Assembly (NCBI RefSeq): GCF_002272015.1
Contig: NZ_NPBY01000083.1
Span: forward strand, 1-51,788
Length of the DNA: 51,788 nt
Direction of reading: 5' to 3'
Source of the DNA: Paenibacillus campinasensis
GTDB taxonomy: Bacteria; Bacillota; Bacilli; Paenibacillales; Paenibacillaceae
Position numbers and translations under genes: made by a program. Below are positions 24,029 through 32,847 of this stretch, in pieces. How positions within the stretch are numbered: the stretch's first letter is position 1; every line of letters begins with the position of its first letter. Under the pieces are notes generated by a model. It searched no databases, was not told the origin of the DNA, and saw only the letters and a program-made list of their open reading frames with translations.

Positions 24029-26695
24029 ATGGAGCTCAAAGAAAATCAGGCAACAAACCAGATGCCGACGACGTATGATCCGAAGGCAGCTGAACAGAAA
24101 TGGTATCCGTACTGGAAGGAAGGCGGCTTCTTTCGAGCGGGACAACGTCCCGACGCCAAGCCTTTTACGATTGTTATTCCCCCGCCTAACGTAACCGGGA
24201 TGCTGCATATTGGCCATGCGCTGGACTTTACCCTTCAGGACATTTTGATCCGGGTGAAGCGGATGCAGGGCTATGATGCGCTGTGGCTGCCGGGATCGGA
24301 CCATGCGGGCATCGCCACCCAGACGAAGGTTGAGCAGAAGCTTCGTGAGAGCGGAATCAGCCGTCATGATCTGGGACGGGAGAAATTCCTAGAGAAGGTA
24401 TGGGAATGGAAGGGGCAGTATGCCGATACGATTCGTGAGCAGTGGTCGAAAATGGGGTTGTCTCTCGACTATTCCAGGGAGCGCTTCACATTGGACGAGG
24501 GATTGTCCAAAGCGGTTCGCGAAGTGTTTGTCAAGCTGTATGAGAAAGGCTTGATCTACCGCGGGAAATATATCATCAACTGGGACCCGGCAGCGCGCAC
24601 GGCGTTGTCTGACATCGAAGTTGAATATAAAGAAGTGCAAGGGCATTTATATCACCTGACCTATCCGCTTAAGGACGGCAGCGGCAGCATTACGGTGGCG
24701 ACTACGCGTCCGGAGACCATGCTTGGGGATACGGCCGTGGCCGTTCATCCGAAGGATGAGCGCTACAAGGATATGATCGGCAAGACGCTGGTGCTGCCGA
24801 TTGTCGGCCGCGAAATTCCGGTTATTGCCGACGAATACGTGGAGAAGGAATTCGGCAGCGGTGCGGTAAAGATTACGCCTGCGCATGATCCGAACGACTT
24901 CGAGATGGGACTTCGCCACAATCTTCCGCAAATCATCGTGATGGATGAATCGGGTACGATGAATGAATTTGCAGGCAAGTACCAGGGGCTGGACCGCAGC
25001 GAATGCCGGAAGCAGATCGTGAACGATCTGAAGGAAGCCGGCGTGCTGGTGAAAATTGAGGATCACGTTCATCAGGTTGGCCATAGCGAGCGCTCTGGCG
25101 CCGTTGTTGAGCCGTATCTGTCCACCCAATGGTTCGTTAAAATGAAGCCGCTGGCCGAACAAGCCATTGCAGCACAGAAATCCGGGAAAGGCGTTCATTT
25201 TGTCCCGGAACGGTTCGAGAAAACATATCTGCAATGGATCGAAAATGTCCGCGACTGGTGTATTTCTAGACAGCTGTGGTGGGGACACCGGATTCCGGCG
25301 TGGTATTGCGAGGACTGCGGTGAGCTGCATGTGTCCCGCGAGGATCTCCAGGCCTGCTCGAAATGCGGAAGCAGCCAGCTGAAGCAGGATGAGGACGTGC
25401 TGGATACGTGGTTCAGTTCGGCGCTGTGGCCGTTCTCCACGCTGGGCTGGCCGGAACAGACCGAAGATTTCAAGCGTTATTACCCAACCGATGTGCTGGT
25501 AACCGGATATGACATCATTTATTTCTGGGTGGCACGCATGATTTTCACCGCGCTGGAATTTACGGAGCAGATTCCGTTCAAGGACGTGCTTATGCACGGT
25601 CTCGTCCGCGATGCGGAAGGCAAGAAGATGTCCAAGTCACTCGGCAACGGGGTTGATCCGCTGGATGTGATCGAGCGCTATGGCGCGGATGCGATGCGCT
25701 ATATGATCTCTACCGGCATTACGCCTGGTCAGGATCTTAGATTCCGCTGGGAGCGTGTCGAGCAGGCGCGGAATTTTGCGAACAAGATCTGGAACGCTTC
25801 ACGGTTTGCGCTGATGAACCTGGAAGGGTTCAAGGTGGAAGATATCGATATTTCCGGCGAGCTCGGCACAGCGGACCGCTGGATTCTTCACCGCCTGAAC
25901 GAAACTTCACGCGACATTACGCGTCTAATAGATGCCTACGAGTTTGGCGAAACCGGTCGACTGCTCTATAACTTTATCTGGGATGATCTGTGCGACTGGT
26001 ATATCGAGTTTGCGAAGCTGTCTCTTTACGGCGAGGATCAAGCAGCCAAGAAGAAGACTCAGTCCGTGCTTGTCTATGTTCTGGACCGGACGATGCGCTT
26101 GATTCATCCGTTCATGCCGTTCATCTCGGAGGAAATCTGGCAGCATCTGCCGCATGAAGGCGAAACGATCATGCTGGCGGCTTGGCCGGAGTATGACCCA
26201 GCTTTGGAGCATGCGGAGGCGGTGTCCGAAATGAACCTGCTGATGGACGTGATTCGTGCCGTGCGTAACATCCGCGCTGAAGTGAACGTTCCGATGAGCA
26301 AAAAAATCGAGCTGCAGCTGAAGCCGGTGGATGAGCATACCTACAACATTATCGAGCGAAATGCCGACTATATTCGTCGTTTCTGCAACACCTCGGACTA
26401 TCGTTCCTCCGTTTCGCTGGAAGCGCCGGATAAAGCGATGACCGCTGTTGTCACAGGAGCAGAGCTGTTCCTCCCGCTGGCGGGTCTGATTGACATCGCC
26501 CAGGAGATTGCCCGTCTGGAGAAGGAAATCGAGCATTTGAACAGCGAAGTCGAGCGTGTTGAGAAGAAGCTGGGCAATCCGGGCTTTGTATCGAAGGCGC
26601 CTGCAAAGGTAATTGAAGAAGAACGTGCCAAACTGGCAGACTATTCTGACAAACGCAGCAAAGTAATTGCCCGCATCGAAGAATTGAGGGGCTAA
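24029..26695 (+). CDS. valS: Valyl-tRNA synthetase
   Basis: ValS charges tRNA(Val). The class I signatures are HIGH at 60-63 (NVTGMLHIGHALD) and KMSKS at 533-537. The editing (CP1) domain lies between them (TTRPETMLGDTAVAVHP). The C-terminal coiled coil that contacts tRNA ends the protein (EIARLEKEIEHLNSEVERVEKKLG). CGGAGGT at 24016-24022 selects ATG 24029, giving 888 residues; an ATG at 23993 is in frame but lacks a binding site. Expression is under the upstream T-box. Confidence 0.98.
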   Translation: MELKENQATNQMPTTYDPKAAEQKWYPYWKEGGFFRAGQRPDAKPFTIVIPPPNVTGMLHIGHALDFTLQDILIRVKRMQGYDALWLPGSDHAGIATQTKVEQKLRESGISRHDLGREKFLEKVWEWKGQYADTIREQWSKMGLSLDYSRERFTLDEGLSKAVREVFVKLYEKGLIYRGKYIINWDPAARTALSDIEVEYKEVQGHLYHLTYPLKDGSGSITVATTRPETMLGDTAVAVHPKDERYKDMIGKTLVLPIVGREIPVIADEYVEKEFGSGAVKITPAHDPNDFEMGLRHNLPQIIVMDESGTMNEFAGKYQGLDRSECRKQIVNDLKEAGVLVKIEDHVHQVGHSERSGAVVEPYLSTQWFVKMKPLAEQAIAAQKSGKGVHFVPERFEKTYLQWIENVRDWCISRQLWWGHRIPAWYCEDCGELHVSREDLQACSKCGSSQLKQDEDVLDTWFSSALWPFSTLGWPEQTEDFKRYYPTDVLVTGYDIIYFWVARMIFTALEFTEQIPFKDVLMHGLVRDAEGKKMSKSLGNGVDPLDVIERYGADAMRYMISTGITPGQDLRFRWERVEQARNFANKIWNASRFALMNLEGFKVEDIDISGELGTADRWILHRLNETSRDITRLIDAYEFGETGRLLYNFIWDDLCDWYIEFAKLSLYGEDQAAKKKTQSVLVYVLDRTMRLIHPFMPFISEEIWQHLPHEGETIMLAAWPEYDPALEHAEAVSEMNLLMDVIRAVRNIRAEVNVPMSKKIELQLKPVDEHTYNIIERNADYIRRFCNTSDYRSSVSLEAPDKAMTAVVTGAELFLPLAGLIDIAQEIARLEKEIEHLNSEVERVEKKLGNPGFVSKAPAKVIEEERAKLADYSDKRSKVIARIEELRG

Positions 26696-26698
26696 CGG

Positions 26699-28105
26699 AT
26701 GACGAATCTTGACCAGAAGGTGAGAAATATGGTGGATCAATCCGGGGCTGTTACGACAGCCCCTCTTGAAAGCTATGAAGAGGCTGTGGCCTGGATCAAT
26801 GGCCTGGTTTCGTTTGGCATACGTCCGGGAATGGATCGAATACAGTGGCTGATGGAGCGTTTGGGGCATCCCGAGCGCCGCTTGAAATTCATTCATGTTG
26901 CCGGCACGAACGGGAAGGGATCGACCTGTGCATTCCTGACCAAAGCGCTGCTGGCAGGTGGATTTACGGTAGGCACCTACACGTCACCGTATATCACGAA
27001 GTTTACGAACCGTTTCCAGTACAACGGCGAGGATATTCCCGAGGAGACGCTGCTGAAGCTGGCTAACCGGCTGCTGCCTCTCGTGAGCGAAGTGGCGGAG
27101 ACAGAGCTTGGCTCTCCGACGATGTTCGAGGTGTCCACGGCGCTGGCCATTCTGTACTATGCCGAGGAGACCTACCCCGATGTGGTTGTGTGGGAAACCG
27201 GACTTGGCGGACGTCTGGATGTGACGAACATCGTTCATCCGATCGTGTCTGTCATTACAAACATCGGGATGGATCATACGGATGTGCTGGGAGATACAAT
27301 CGAAGCGATCGCTGCGGAAAAGGCGGGGATTATCAAGCCTGGCGTTCCTGTCGTGAGCACTGTGACCCAGCCTGAAGCGATTGCCATACTGAAGGAAACA
27401 GTAGAGCGCAACCGCACGACCCTGTACCTGGCGGGTGAGCAGTTTACGTACGAGCGGCTGAATGGAGACGAGGAGGGACAAACGTTCCGGTTTGAAGGGC
27501 CGTTCCGCAGCTTGGAGCTGGACATCGCGATGCAGGGAGCGCATCAGTGCGCGAATGCGGCGCTAGCCATGATGACGCTGGAGGTGCTGCGACAGTATCT
27601 GGCTTTTATCATTGAAGAGGATGACCTAAAGCAGGGATTCAAGGATACCTTCTGGGCCGGACGGCTTGAACAGGTGATGTCATCACCGCGCATTGTCGTT
27701 GACGGCGCGCATAACCCGGAAGGGGCTGAATCGCTCGCCAATAGCCTGCCCCAGATCTACAAGTATCGAAAGCTCAACTTCATGATGGGAATGCTGGCAA
27801 ATAAGCATCATGATTCCTATTTGCAGCATATACTGCCTATAGTGGATACGCTTATCCTGACTGAACCGGATTTCCGGAAAAAAATGGACGCCAAGGCGTT
27901 AGGAGACATCGCAGAGCAGTTAAGGGAGCAATATGCCAAACCGACACTGCAAATCATCGTAGAGCCGGATTGGAAAAACGCACTGGAGCAATTGAAGTCA
28001 CGGACAGAAGCGGAGGACCTTGGGGTGGTGTCGGGCACGTTATATCTGATCGCCGACGTGCGTTCCAGCCTCCTGGGACTTTCCGATGCTGAAAAAGGTT
28101 GGTGA
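26699..28105 (+). CDS. folC: Folylpolyglutamate synthase / dihydrofolate synthase
   Basis: FolC adds glutamate to dihydropteroate and to folates. The ATP-binding loop is GTNGKGST at 69-76, with the Mur-ligase-family segment VWETGLGGRLDVTNIVHP near 164 and the folate-binding DGAHNPEG near 340. Length is 468 residues, with an N-terminal extension of about 20 residues before the conserved core. ATG 26699 starts 3 bases after the valS stop, with GAGGGG as ribosome binding site, so it shares the valS transcript. Confidence 0.96.
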   Translation: MTNLDQKVRNMVDQSGAVTTAPLESYEEAVAWINGLVSFGIRPGMDRIQWLMERLGHPERRLKFIHVAGTNGKGSTCAFLTKALLAGGFTVGTYTSPYITKFTNRFQYNGEDIPEETLLKLANRLLPLVSEVAETELGSPTMFEVSTALAILYYAEETYPDVVVWETGLGGRLDVTNIVHPIVSVITNIGMDHTDVLGDTIEAIAAEKAGIIKPGVPVVSTVTQPEAIAILKETVERNRTTLYLAGEQFTYERLNGDEEGQTFRFEGPFRSLELDIAMQGAHQCANAALAMMTLEVLRQYLAFIIEEDDLKQGFKDTFWAGRLEQVMSSPRIVVDGAHNPEGAESLANSLPQIYKYRKLNFMMGMLANKHHDSYLQHILPIVDTLILTEPDFRKKMDAKALGDIAEQLREQYAKPTLQIIVEPDWKNALEQLKSRTEAEDLGVVSGTLYLIADVRSSLLGLSDAEKGW

Positions 28106-28111
28106 GATCTG

Positions 28112-29488
28112 TTGAATACATCAGAACATGTTCATTTTATCGGAATTGGCGGCTACGGGATGAGCGCCATTGCACGAGTAATGCTGGAAATGGGATATAA
28201 AGTCACGGGATCGGATGTGGCTTCTCAGGAATTGACAGAAAAGCTGGCGGCCAAAGGCGCCAAAATTTATATAGGACATACTGCGGAGCAGGTGCACGGT
28301 GCGGATGTGGTCGTTTATTCCACGGCGCTGCCTAAGGATAATGTGGAGCGGGTTGCTGCGGAAAATATGAACATTCCGGTCCTTCACCGCTCGCAAATGC
28401 TGGCCCGGCTGTTGAACGAGCGCAAAGGGGTGGCCGTTGCGGGAGCTCACGGCAAAACGACGACCTCCTCCATGATCGCCTTGGTAATGGAGGATTGCGG
28501 AGCCGATCCGACCTTCATCATCGGCGGAGAAATTATGAATGTAGGGACGAATGCCAAAGCGGGACAAGGTGAGCATGTGGTGGCTGAAGCTGACGAAAGC
28601 GACGGCTCGTTCCTGCAGTATCATCCGTGGCTCGGCATCGTGCTTAACATTGAAGCGGACCACCTGGAGAACTACGATGGCGACTTTGATCGTCTGAAGT
28701 CCGCTTACGTTCAATTTTTGGGACAAATCAAGAAAGATGGTACGGCGGTGGTCTGCGCGGATGATGAGAATATCCAGGCCATATTGCCAGACCTGAATTG
28801 CAGTGTGACGACGTATGGCATTCACTCTGATGCCGACTATACGGCCACTGACCTTGTGCTTGGCGACCGCCAGGTGAGCTTCACCATGCTCCACCGGGGG
28901 CAGAAGCTGGGAACGATCGAGCTGTCTGTGCCGGGCAAGCATAATGTATATAATGCCATGGCCACGGTCATCGCTTGCATGAAGGCGGGAATTTCCTTTG
29001 AGTCGATTGTGCAGTCCATCGTGAAGTTTAACGGGGCTAAACGGCGCTTTCAGGTGCTGGGAGAATCGAAAGGAATTCTCGTTATCGACGACTATGCGCA
29101 TCACCCGACGGAGATTGAGGCCACGATCAGCGCGGCCAAGGCTACAGGAAAACGGATTATAGCCGTTTTCCAGCCCCAGCGGTATTCCCGGACGTTCTTC
29201 CTGCTGGATGCCTTCAGCCGGGCCTTTAGCGAGGCTGATGAGGTGATCATCACCGACATCTACTCCCCGGCGGGGGAGAAGCAGATCGAAGGGGTAAGCT
29301 CTGCCCGGCTGGTGGAGCTGATCGTGCAGAACAGCAACAGCGGTGCCCGCTATCTGCCTACGAAGGAAGATGTGTTGAGCGATCTTGCAGGGCGTGTGAA
29401 AGAAGGGGATCTTGTGCTGACGATGGGTGCCGGCGACATTTGGAAAGTAGGCGCGGCCCTCGCGGATTCCATCAAATCCAAGAAGTAA
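28112..29488 (+). CDS. murC: UDP-N-acetylmuramate--L-alanine ligase
   Basis: MurC adds the first amino acid of the peptidoglycan stem peptide. The N-terminal UDP-binding loop is GIGGYGMS at 11-18 and the ATP loop is GAHGKTTT at 111-118. DDYAHHPTEI near 325 is the Mur-ligase motif. The start must be TTG 28112: the first ATG (28160) falls inside the nucleotide-binding loop. GGTGAG at 28101-28106 precedes it. In B. subtilis murC is elsewhere; here it follows folC by 6 bases, two members of the same ligase superfamily in tandem. Confidence 0.97.
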   Translation: MNTSEHVHFIGIGGYGMSAIARVMLEMGYKVTGSDVASQELTEKLAAKGAKIYIGHTAEQVHGADVVVYSTALPKDNVERVAAENMNIPVLHRSQMLARLLNERKGVAVAGAHGKTTTSSMIALVMEDCGADPTFIIGGEIMNVGTNAKAGQGEHVVAEADESDGSFLQYHPWLGIVLNIEADHLENYDGDFDRLKSAYVQFLGQIKKDGTAVVCADDENIQAILPDLNCSVTTYGIHSDADYTATDLVLGDRQVSFTMLHRGQKLGTIELSVPGKHNVYNAMATVIACMKAGISFESIVQSIVKFNGAKRRFQVLGESKGILVIDDYAHHPTEIEATISAAKATGKRIIAVFQPQRYSRTFFLLDAFSRAFSEADEVIITDIYSPAGEKQIEGVSSARLVELIVQNSNSGARYLPTKEDVLSDLAGRVKEGDLVLTMGAGDIWKVGAALADSIKSKK

Positions 29489-29549
29489 GTGTTGAGTAAA
29501 CGGCATGCTGATGCGAGTGCGCTGGCGGCCGCTTCACATCATCCGTACG

Positions 29550-29603
29550 ACAACCCGTACCTCAGCTCATGAAAGAGCTGGCGTATGGGTTGTTTCTTTA
29601 TTT
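29550..29603 (+). terminator. Terminator after murC
   Basis: ACAACCC at 29550-29556 pairs with GGGTTGT at 29587-29593, with inner pairing AGCTC (29564-29568) with GAGCT (29575-29579). An interrupted T-run (TTTCTTTATTT) follows. Confidence 0.75.
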
Positions 29604-29676
29604 GGACAATCGCGACTCATATGTTCCTCGGCCTTGTCATATAGCTAGGGTAGAAGGACAAGTGAGGTGGGTGTGT

Positions 29677-31047
29677 ATGAACAAGGCGCGGATGACGATC
29701 CGTTTTGACCACGGTACCCCGAAGGAACGGAATAAGGATCATGACGAGTTTACGGAAGAGTACCTGCAGCCTGTGCCGAAATCCGTGCCGGAAGCGGGGA
29801 TCGATTGGCTCCAGCCTGTTGGTTGGCCCGATAAGCCGCCGGAGGACAACGATGCGGACGAATGGAGCGGAAACGCTTATACAGGGAGAAGAAACGGACG
29901 GCTGGCAGAAGAGCGGCGGCGTATGGCCGAAGCTGATCGCAGCCCGGTGGATATTTCCGGGAGCAGATATGATGAATACTGGCATGACGAGTGGGACGAG
30001 AGCCGCTATGATGAGATAACGGATGTTCCCCATCCTATGGATCGCAGCGGGCATCATGCACCTCCCATCCTGCTCCCGGAGGACTCATCGGAGCAGGATG
30101 GGAGAAGCACGGCGTTTCAGGAGGACTCTCCACTATCCACTGAGGACTACGGCTATTACCGAAAGCGGAATCCGACCTCGTTCTGGAAGATGGCGGCCGC
30201 GGTGATGGGGGCTGTCATGACAGGGGTCATATTCGGTTACGCTGTGCTTTCATTTTTTGAAAGTGGAAGGATTGAAGAAGCCCCGGGACGTGACACAACG
30301 ATCCAGGGAGAGGTCGCCCCTTCATCGGCCGCAGGTCCGGATAATCCGATTGGCGATGAAACTGCAGCAGGTCCGGATACGGGAGGTACGGCTGGGGAAC
30401 AGTCAGGACAGACTTCAGGGATTCCGCCTGCCGAACAGACTGCCGGACAGACCTTCTATATGCTTCAATATGGCGTATTCAGCACGCCGGAGCGGGCCGA
30501 GCAGGCGAAACAGGAGCTGCTGCAAGCCGGCATTGCAGCAGGCGGGGATCCTGATGAGGAAAATCGGGTGTATGCGGGGATTTCACCAGACCGGGAGCAG
30601 GCCAAGCTGCTGAGTAACCAGCTGAAAAGCGAAGGGGTCGAGCTGTACGTTCGCGAGATGACGGTTCCTGGGGCGGCATCTGCCGTATTTGCGGGAGAAT
30701 TGCCGAATGGCGAGGCTTATTTTGAATCAGGCGGGCAACTGGTGGCTGAACTCAGCGCGCTGTCGGCCACCCTGCTTGGACAAAGCGAACCGACGGTTGT
30801 CGAGGCAGGCGTCATGGATCGCATCACACAGCTGCATCAGCAATGGATCATGGCCAGCGGGTCTATGTCTGCAGGAGCGGGTCCTGAGGCGGGGGAGCTT
30901 ATGCACCGGATGGAGCAGGCAATGAACAGTGCGATCATGGCCCTGTCGGAATACAACAAAAATCGATCCAAGGGGCATTTGTGGGAAATACAAACGGGTA
31001 TGATGGACTATGTCATGGGCCAAAAGCGGCTCCTGCATGCCTTGTAG
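29677..31047 (+). CDS. spoIIB: SpoIIB-like SPOR-domain membrane protein
   Basis: In B. subtilis, SpoIIB sits between folC and maf and guides septal peptidoglycan thinning and engulfment. The position here, after the inserted murC, is the same. The 456-residue protein has an acidic N-terminal cytoplasmic region, one membrane segment at about 169-194 (FWKMAAAVMGAVMTGVIFGYAVL), a Gly/Pro/Thr-rich linker, a SPOR domain at about 258-330 (FYMLQYGVFSTPERAEQAKQ), and an extra helical C-terminal region of about 125 residues. SPOR domains bind denuded septal glycan. An in-frame start at 29569 lies inside the preceding terminator; ATG 29677 follows GTGAGGTGGG. Homology beyond SPOR and topology is not certain. 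Confidence 0.82.
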   Translation: MNKARMTIRFDHGTPKERNKDHDEFTEEYLQPVPKSVPEAGIDWLQPVGWPDKPPEDNDADEWSGNAYTGRRNGRLAEERRRMAEADRSPVDISGSRYDEYWHDEWDESRYDEITDVPHPMDRSGHHAPPILLPEDSSEQDGRSTAFQEDSPLSTEDYGYYRKRNPTSFWKMAAAVMGAVMTGVIFGYAVLSFFESGRIEEAPGRDTTIQGEVAPSSAAGPDNPIGDETAAGPDTGGTAGEQSGQTSGIPPAEQTAGQTFYMLQYGVFSTPERAEQAKQELLQAGIAAGGDPDEENRVYAGISPDREQAKLLSNQLKSEGVELYVREMTVPGAASAVFAGELPNGEAYFESGGQLVAELSALSATLLGQSEPTVVEAGVMDRITQLHQQWIMASGSMSAGAGPEAGELMHRMEQAMNSAIMALSEYNKNRSKGHLWEIQTGMMDYVMGQKRLLHAL

Positions 31048-31062
31048 TATCAAGCTTAAACG

Positions 31063-31113
31063 AAATCCGGCCGGGAACTGGAAATAGTTGCCCTAGCCGG
31101 ATTTCTGTTTGTA
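31063..31113 (+). terminator. Terminator after the spoIIB-like gene
   Basis: AAATCCGGC at 31063-31071 pairs with GCCGGATTT at 31096-31104, and further inner pairing is possible. The T-rich tail is short (CTGTTTGTATT), so termination may be partial. Confidence 0.7.
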
Positions 31114-31174
31114 TTGCTTATCGATTCAACGTATAATAATTAAGGTGTCAAATAATGGCGAGGGAAGAGGATGG

Positions 31175-31417
31175 ATGAAGAAGAATACAGGAATCCTAAT
31201 CTTGTTTTTGCTGCTCGGCTGGCTCACCGGAACATGGATAGCCAAGGCGCTGCAGCCCGTTAAAGCTCTATCATTTTTAACGGCTTCTACGCCTATTACA
31301 TGGTCCCCTCGGGCTAACTTTGACATTATTCGCTACGATATCACGATTGAATTTGAGATTTGCCTGCTCGGCCTGATCGGCATTATTACAGCGATTTGGC
31401 TGTACCGCAGGCTTTGA
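31175..31417 (+). CDS. Small two-helix membrane protein, DUF4321 type
   Basis: An 80-residue protein with hydrophobic segments at about 6-24 (ILILFLLLGWLTGTWIAKAL) and 60-78 (ICLLGLIGIITAIWLYRRL), and a conserved-looking middle (SFLTASTPITWSPRANFD). This matches my recollection of the DUF4321 family found beside maf in paenibacilli; its function is unknown. ATG 31175 follows GGAAGAGG. Other in-frame starts upstream lack a binding site. The next gene's ribosome binding site lies 5 bases after the stop. Confidence 0.8.
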   Translation: MKKNTGILILFLLLGWLTGTWIAKALQPVKALSFLTASTPITWSPRANFDIIRYDITIEFEICLLGLIGIITAIWLYRRL

Positions 31418-31437
31418 AGACAAAGGAGACGAACCCC

Positions 31438-32049
31438 TTGAACGATAACAGCACACGTCGGATCATACTTGCCTCCACTTCTCCCCGGCGCCGGGAACTG
31501 CTGGCTTCGCTGCGTATACCGTTTGATGTTATGGCAAGTGAAGCGGACGAGAATACGCCGGATGACTGGTCTCCGGATCGGATTGTGGAGTCTTTGGCGC
31601 TCCGCAAAGCAGAGGCCGTATATGGCAGGCTGGCTGACGCTTCACAGGCCGGTATCGTTCTTGGAAGTGACACCGTTGTTGTACTGGATTCGGAAGTGCT
31701 CGGCAAACCGGTCGATGAAGAAGATGCGGCTGGCATGCTGAGCCGTCTGCAAGGGCGCGAGCATCTCGTGTATACCGGCGTTGCCTGTCTGGACCTGCTC
31801 TCAGGCGCAAGGCTTGTCCGTCACAGCGTCACCCGGGTGAAGATGAAGGCTTTAAGCCCGGAAGCGATCCGTGCGTATGTGAAGTCCGGCGAGCCGGCGG
31901 ATAAAGCGGGGGCCTACGGAATTCAAGGGCTGGGAGCGACCATTGTGGAGCGCATTGATGGCGATTATTTTACGGTCGTCGGACTTCCGCTATCCATGCT
32001 GTCGGATATGCTCTCAGAGATGGGCATAGAGGTATTAACTGATCCGTAA
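31438..32049 (+). CDS. maf: Maf-family nucleoside triphosphate pyrophosphatase
   Basis: Maf proteins hydrolyse dTTP/UTP and modified nucleotides to monophosphates, and in Bacillus overexpression blocks septation. The signature STSPRRRELL starts near residue 13, with the catalytic Asp region GSDTVVVLD near 81 and ADKAGAYGIQGLG near 155. AAAGGAGA at 31422-31429 selects TTG 31438, giving 203 residues; this start uses a rarer codon. An ATG at 31360 is in frame but lies inside the DUF4321 gene. Confidence 0.93.
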   Translation: MNDNSTRRIILASTSPRRRELLASLRIPFDVMASEADENTPDDWSPDRIVESLALRKAEAVYGRLADASQAGIVLGSDTVVVLDSEVLGKPVDEEDAAGMLSRLQGREHLVYTGVACLDLLSGARLVRHSVTRVKMKALSPEAIRAYVKSGEPADKAGAYGIQGLGATIVERIDGDYFTVVGLPLSMLSDMLSEMGIEVLTDP

Positions 32050-32056
32050 GCGATAA

Positions 32057-32093
32057 GTGCCGGATACATCAGTCCGGTGCATTTTGTTTTTTT
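32057..32093 (+). terminator. Hairpin and T-run between maf and radC
   Basis: GTGCCGGA at 32057-32064 pairs with TCCGGTGC at 32073-32080 (two wobble pairs), followed by TTTT and TTTTTTT to 32093. The radC ribosome binding site comes only 16 bases later with no new promoter in between, so this may attenuate rather than end the transcript. Confidence 0.65.
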
Positions 32094-32119
32094 GTAGAAC
32101 TAGGAAAAGAGGGGAACTT

Positions 32120-32809
32120 ATGGAGTCGCCAACTGTACTGCTGCGCGACATCCCCCATGATGAACGACCTAGAGAACGCATGATGCGATATGGGGCGAGC
32201 GCTTTGAGCCATGCTGAACTGCTGGCGATACTGCTGCGGACGGGAACGCACCGGGAGTCTGCTGTACATATAGCCCAGCGGCTGTTGAAGGAGGCGGGCG
32301 GCATTCGGCAGCTCGTGGACCTGAGCATCGAGGAAATTACGCAAATTAAAGGAATCGGAACGGCCAAGGCGATCCAGCTGAAGGCCGGTGTTGAGCTGGG
32401 GCGGCGTTTGGCAGCCTCGAGAAATGTGGAGCCTGTCATCATTCGCAGTCCGCACGATGCGGCGGAGCTGCTGAGTGAACAGATGCGGTATCTCCAGAAA
32501 GAGCATTTTGTTTGTTTGTTTTTAAATACGAAAAATCACGTCATTGCCCAAGAAACGCTGTCCATGGGGAGCTTGAACGCTTCGATTGTGCATCCGCGCG
32601 AGGTGTTCAGAGCCGCGATCAAATGCAGCAGCGCTTCACTGGTCTGCGCCCATAATCATCCGAGCGGTGACCCAACGCCGAGTCCGGAGGATATTTCGAT
32701 GACCGCTCGGCTGGTTGAGGCGGGCCGGATTGTCGGAATCGATGTGCTTGATCATTTGATCATCGGGGACGGGACATTTGTCAGTTTGAAGGAACGGGGC
32801 CTGATGTAA
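32120..32809 (+). CDS. radC: RadC/JAB-domain protein
   Basis: The function of RadC is not settled despite its name. The C-terminal JAB/MPN domain has the metal motif HNHPSGDPTPSPED near residue 176 and an upstream Glu. The N-terminal part contains a helix-hairpin-helix (IKGIGTAKAIQLKAG), usual for DNA contact. Length is 229 residues. GAGGGGAA at 32109-32116 selects ATG 32120 over the in-frame GTG at 32057. Confidence 0.93.
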   Translation: MESPTVLLRDIPHDERPRERMMRYGASALSHAELLAILLRTGTHRESAVHIAQRLLKEAGGIRQLVDLSIEEITQIKGIGTAKAIQLKAGVELGRRLAASRNVEPVIIRSPHDAAELLSEQMRYLQKEHFVCLFLNTKNHVIAQETLSMGSLNASIVHPREVFRAAIKCSSASLVCAHNHPSGDPTPSPEDISMTARLVEAGRIVGIDVLDHLIIGDGTFVSLKERGLM

Positions 32810-32815
32810 TATAAT
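32786..32815 (+). promoter_or_regulatory. Sigma-A promoter of mreB
   Basis: TTGAAG at 32786-32791, an 18-base spacer and a perfect TATAAT at 32810-32815. The -35 lies inside the end of radC and the -10 begins right after its stop codon. This gives mreBCD a start point of its own. Confidence 0.75.
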
Positions 32816-32847
32816 AGTTCAGATTGAGAAGGAAAGGGAGATACAGC

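Noticed and set aside
31109..31174. Longer DUF4321 protein starting at 31109
   Set aside because: The upstream codons overlap the previous terminator and lack a ribosome binding site; ATG 31175 gives a normal membrane-protein start.
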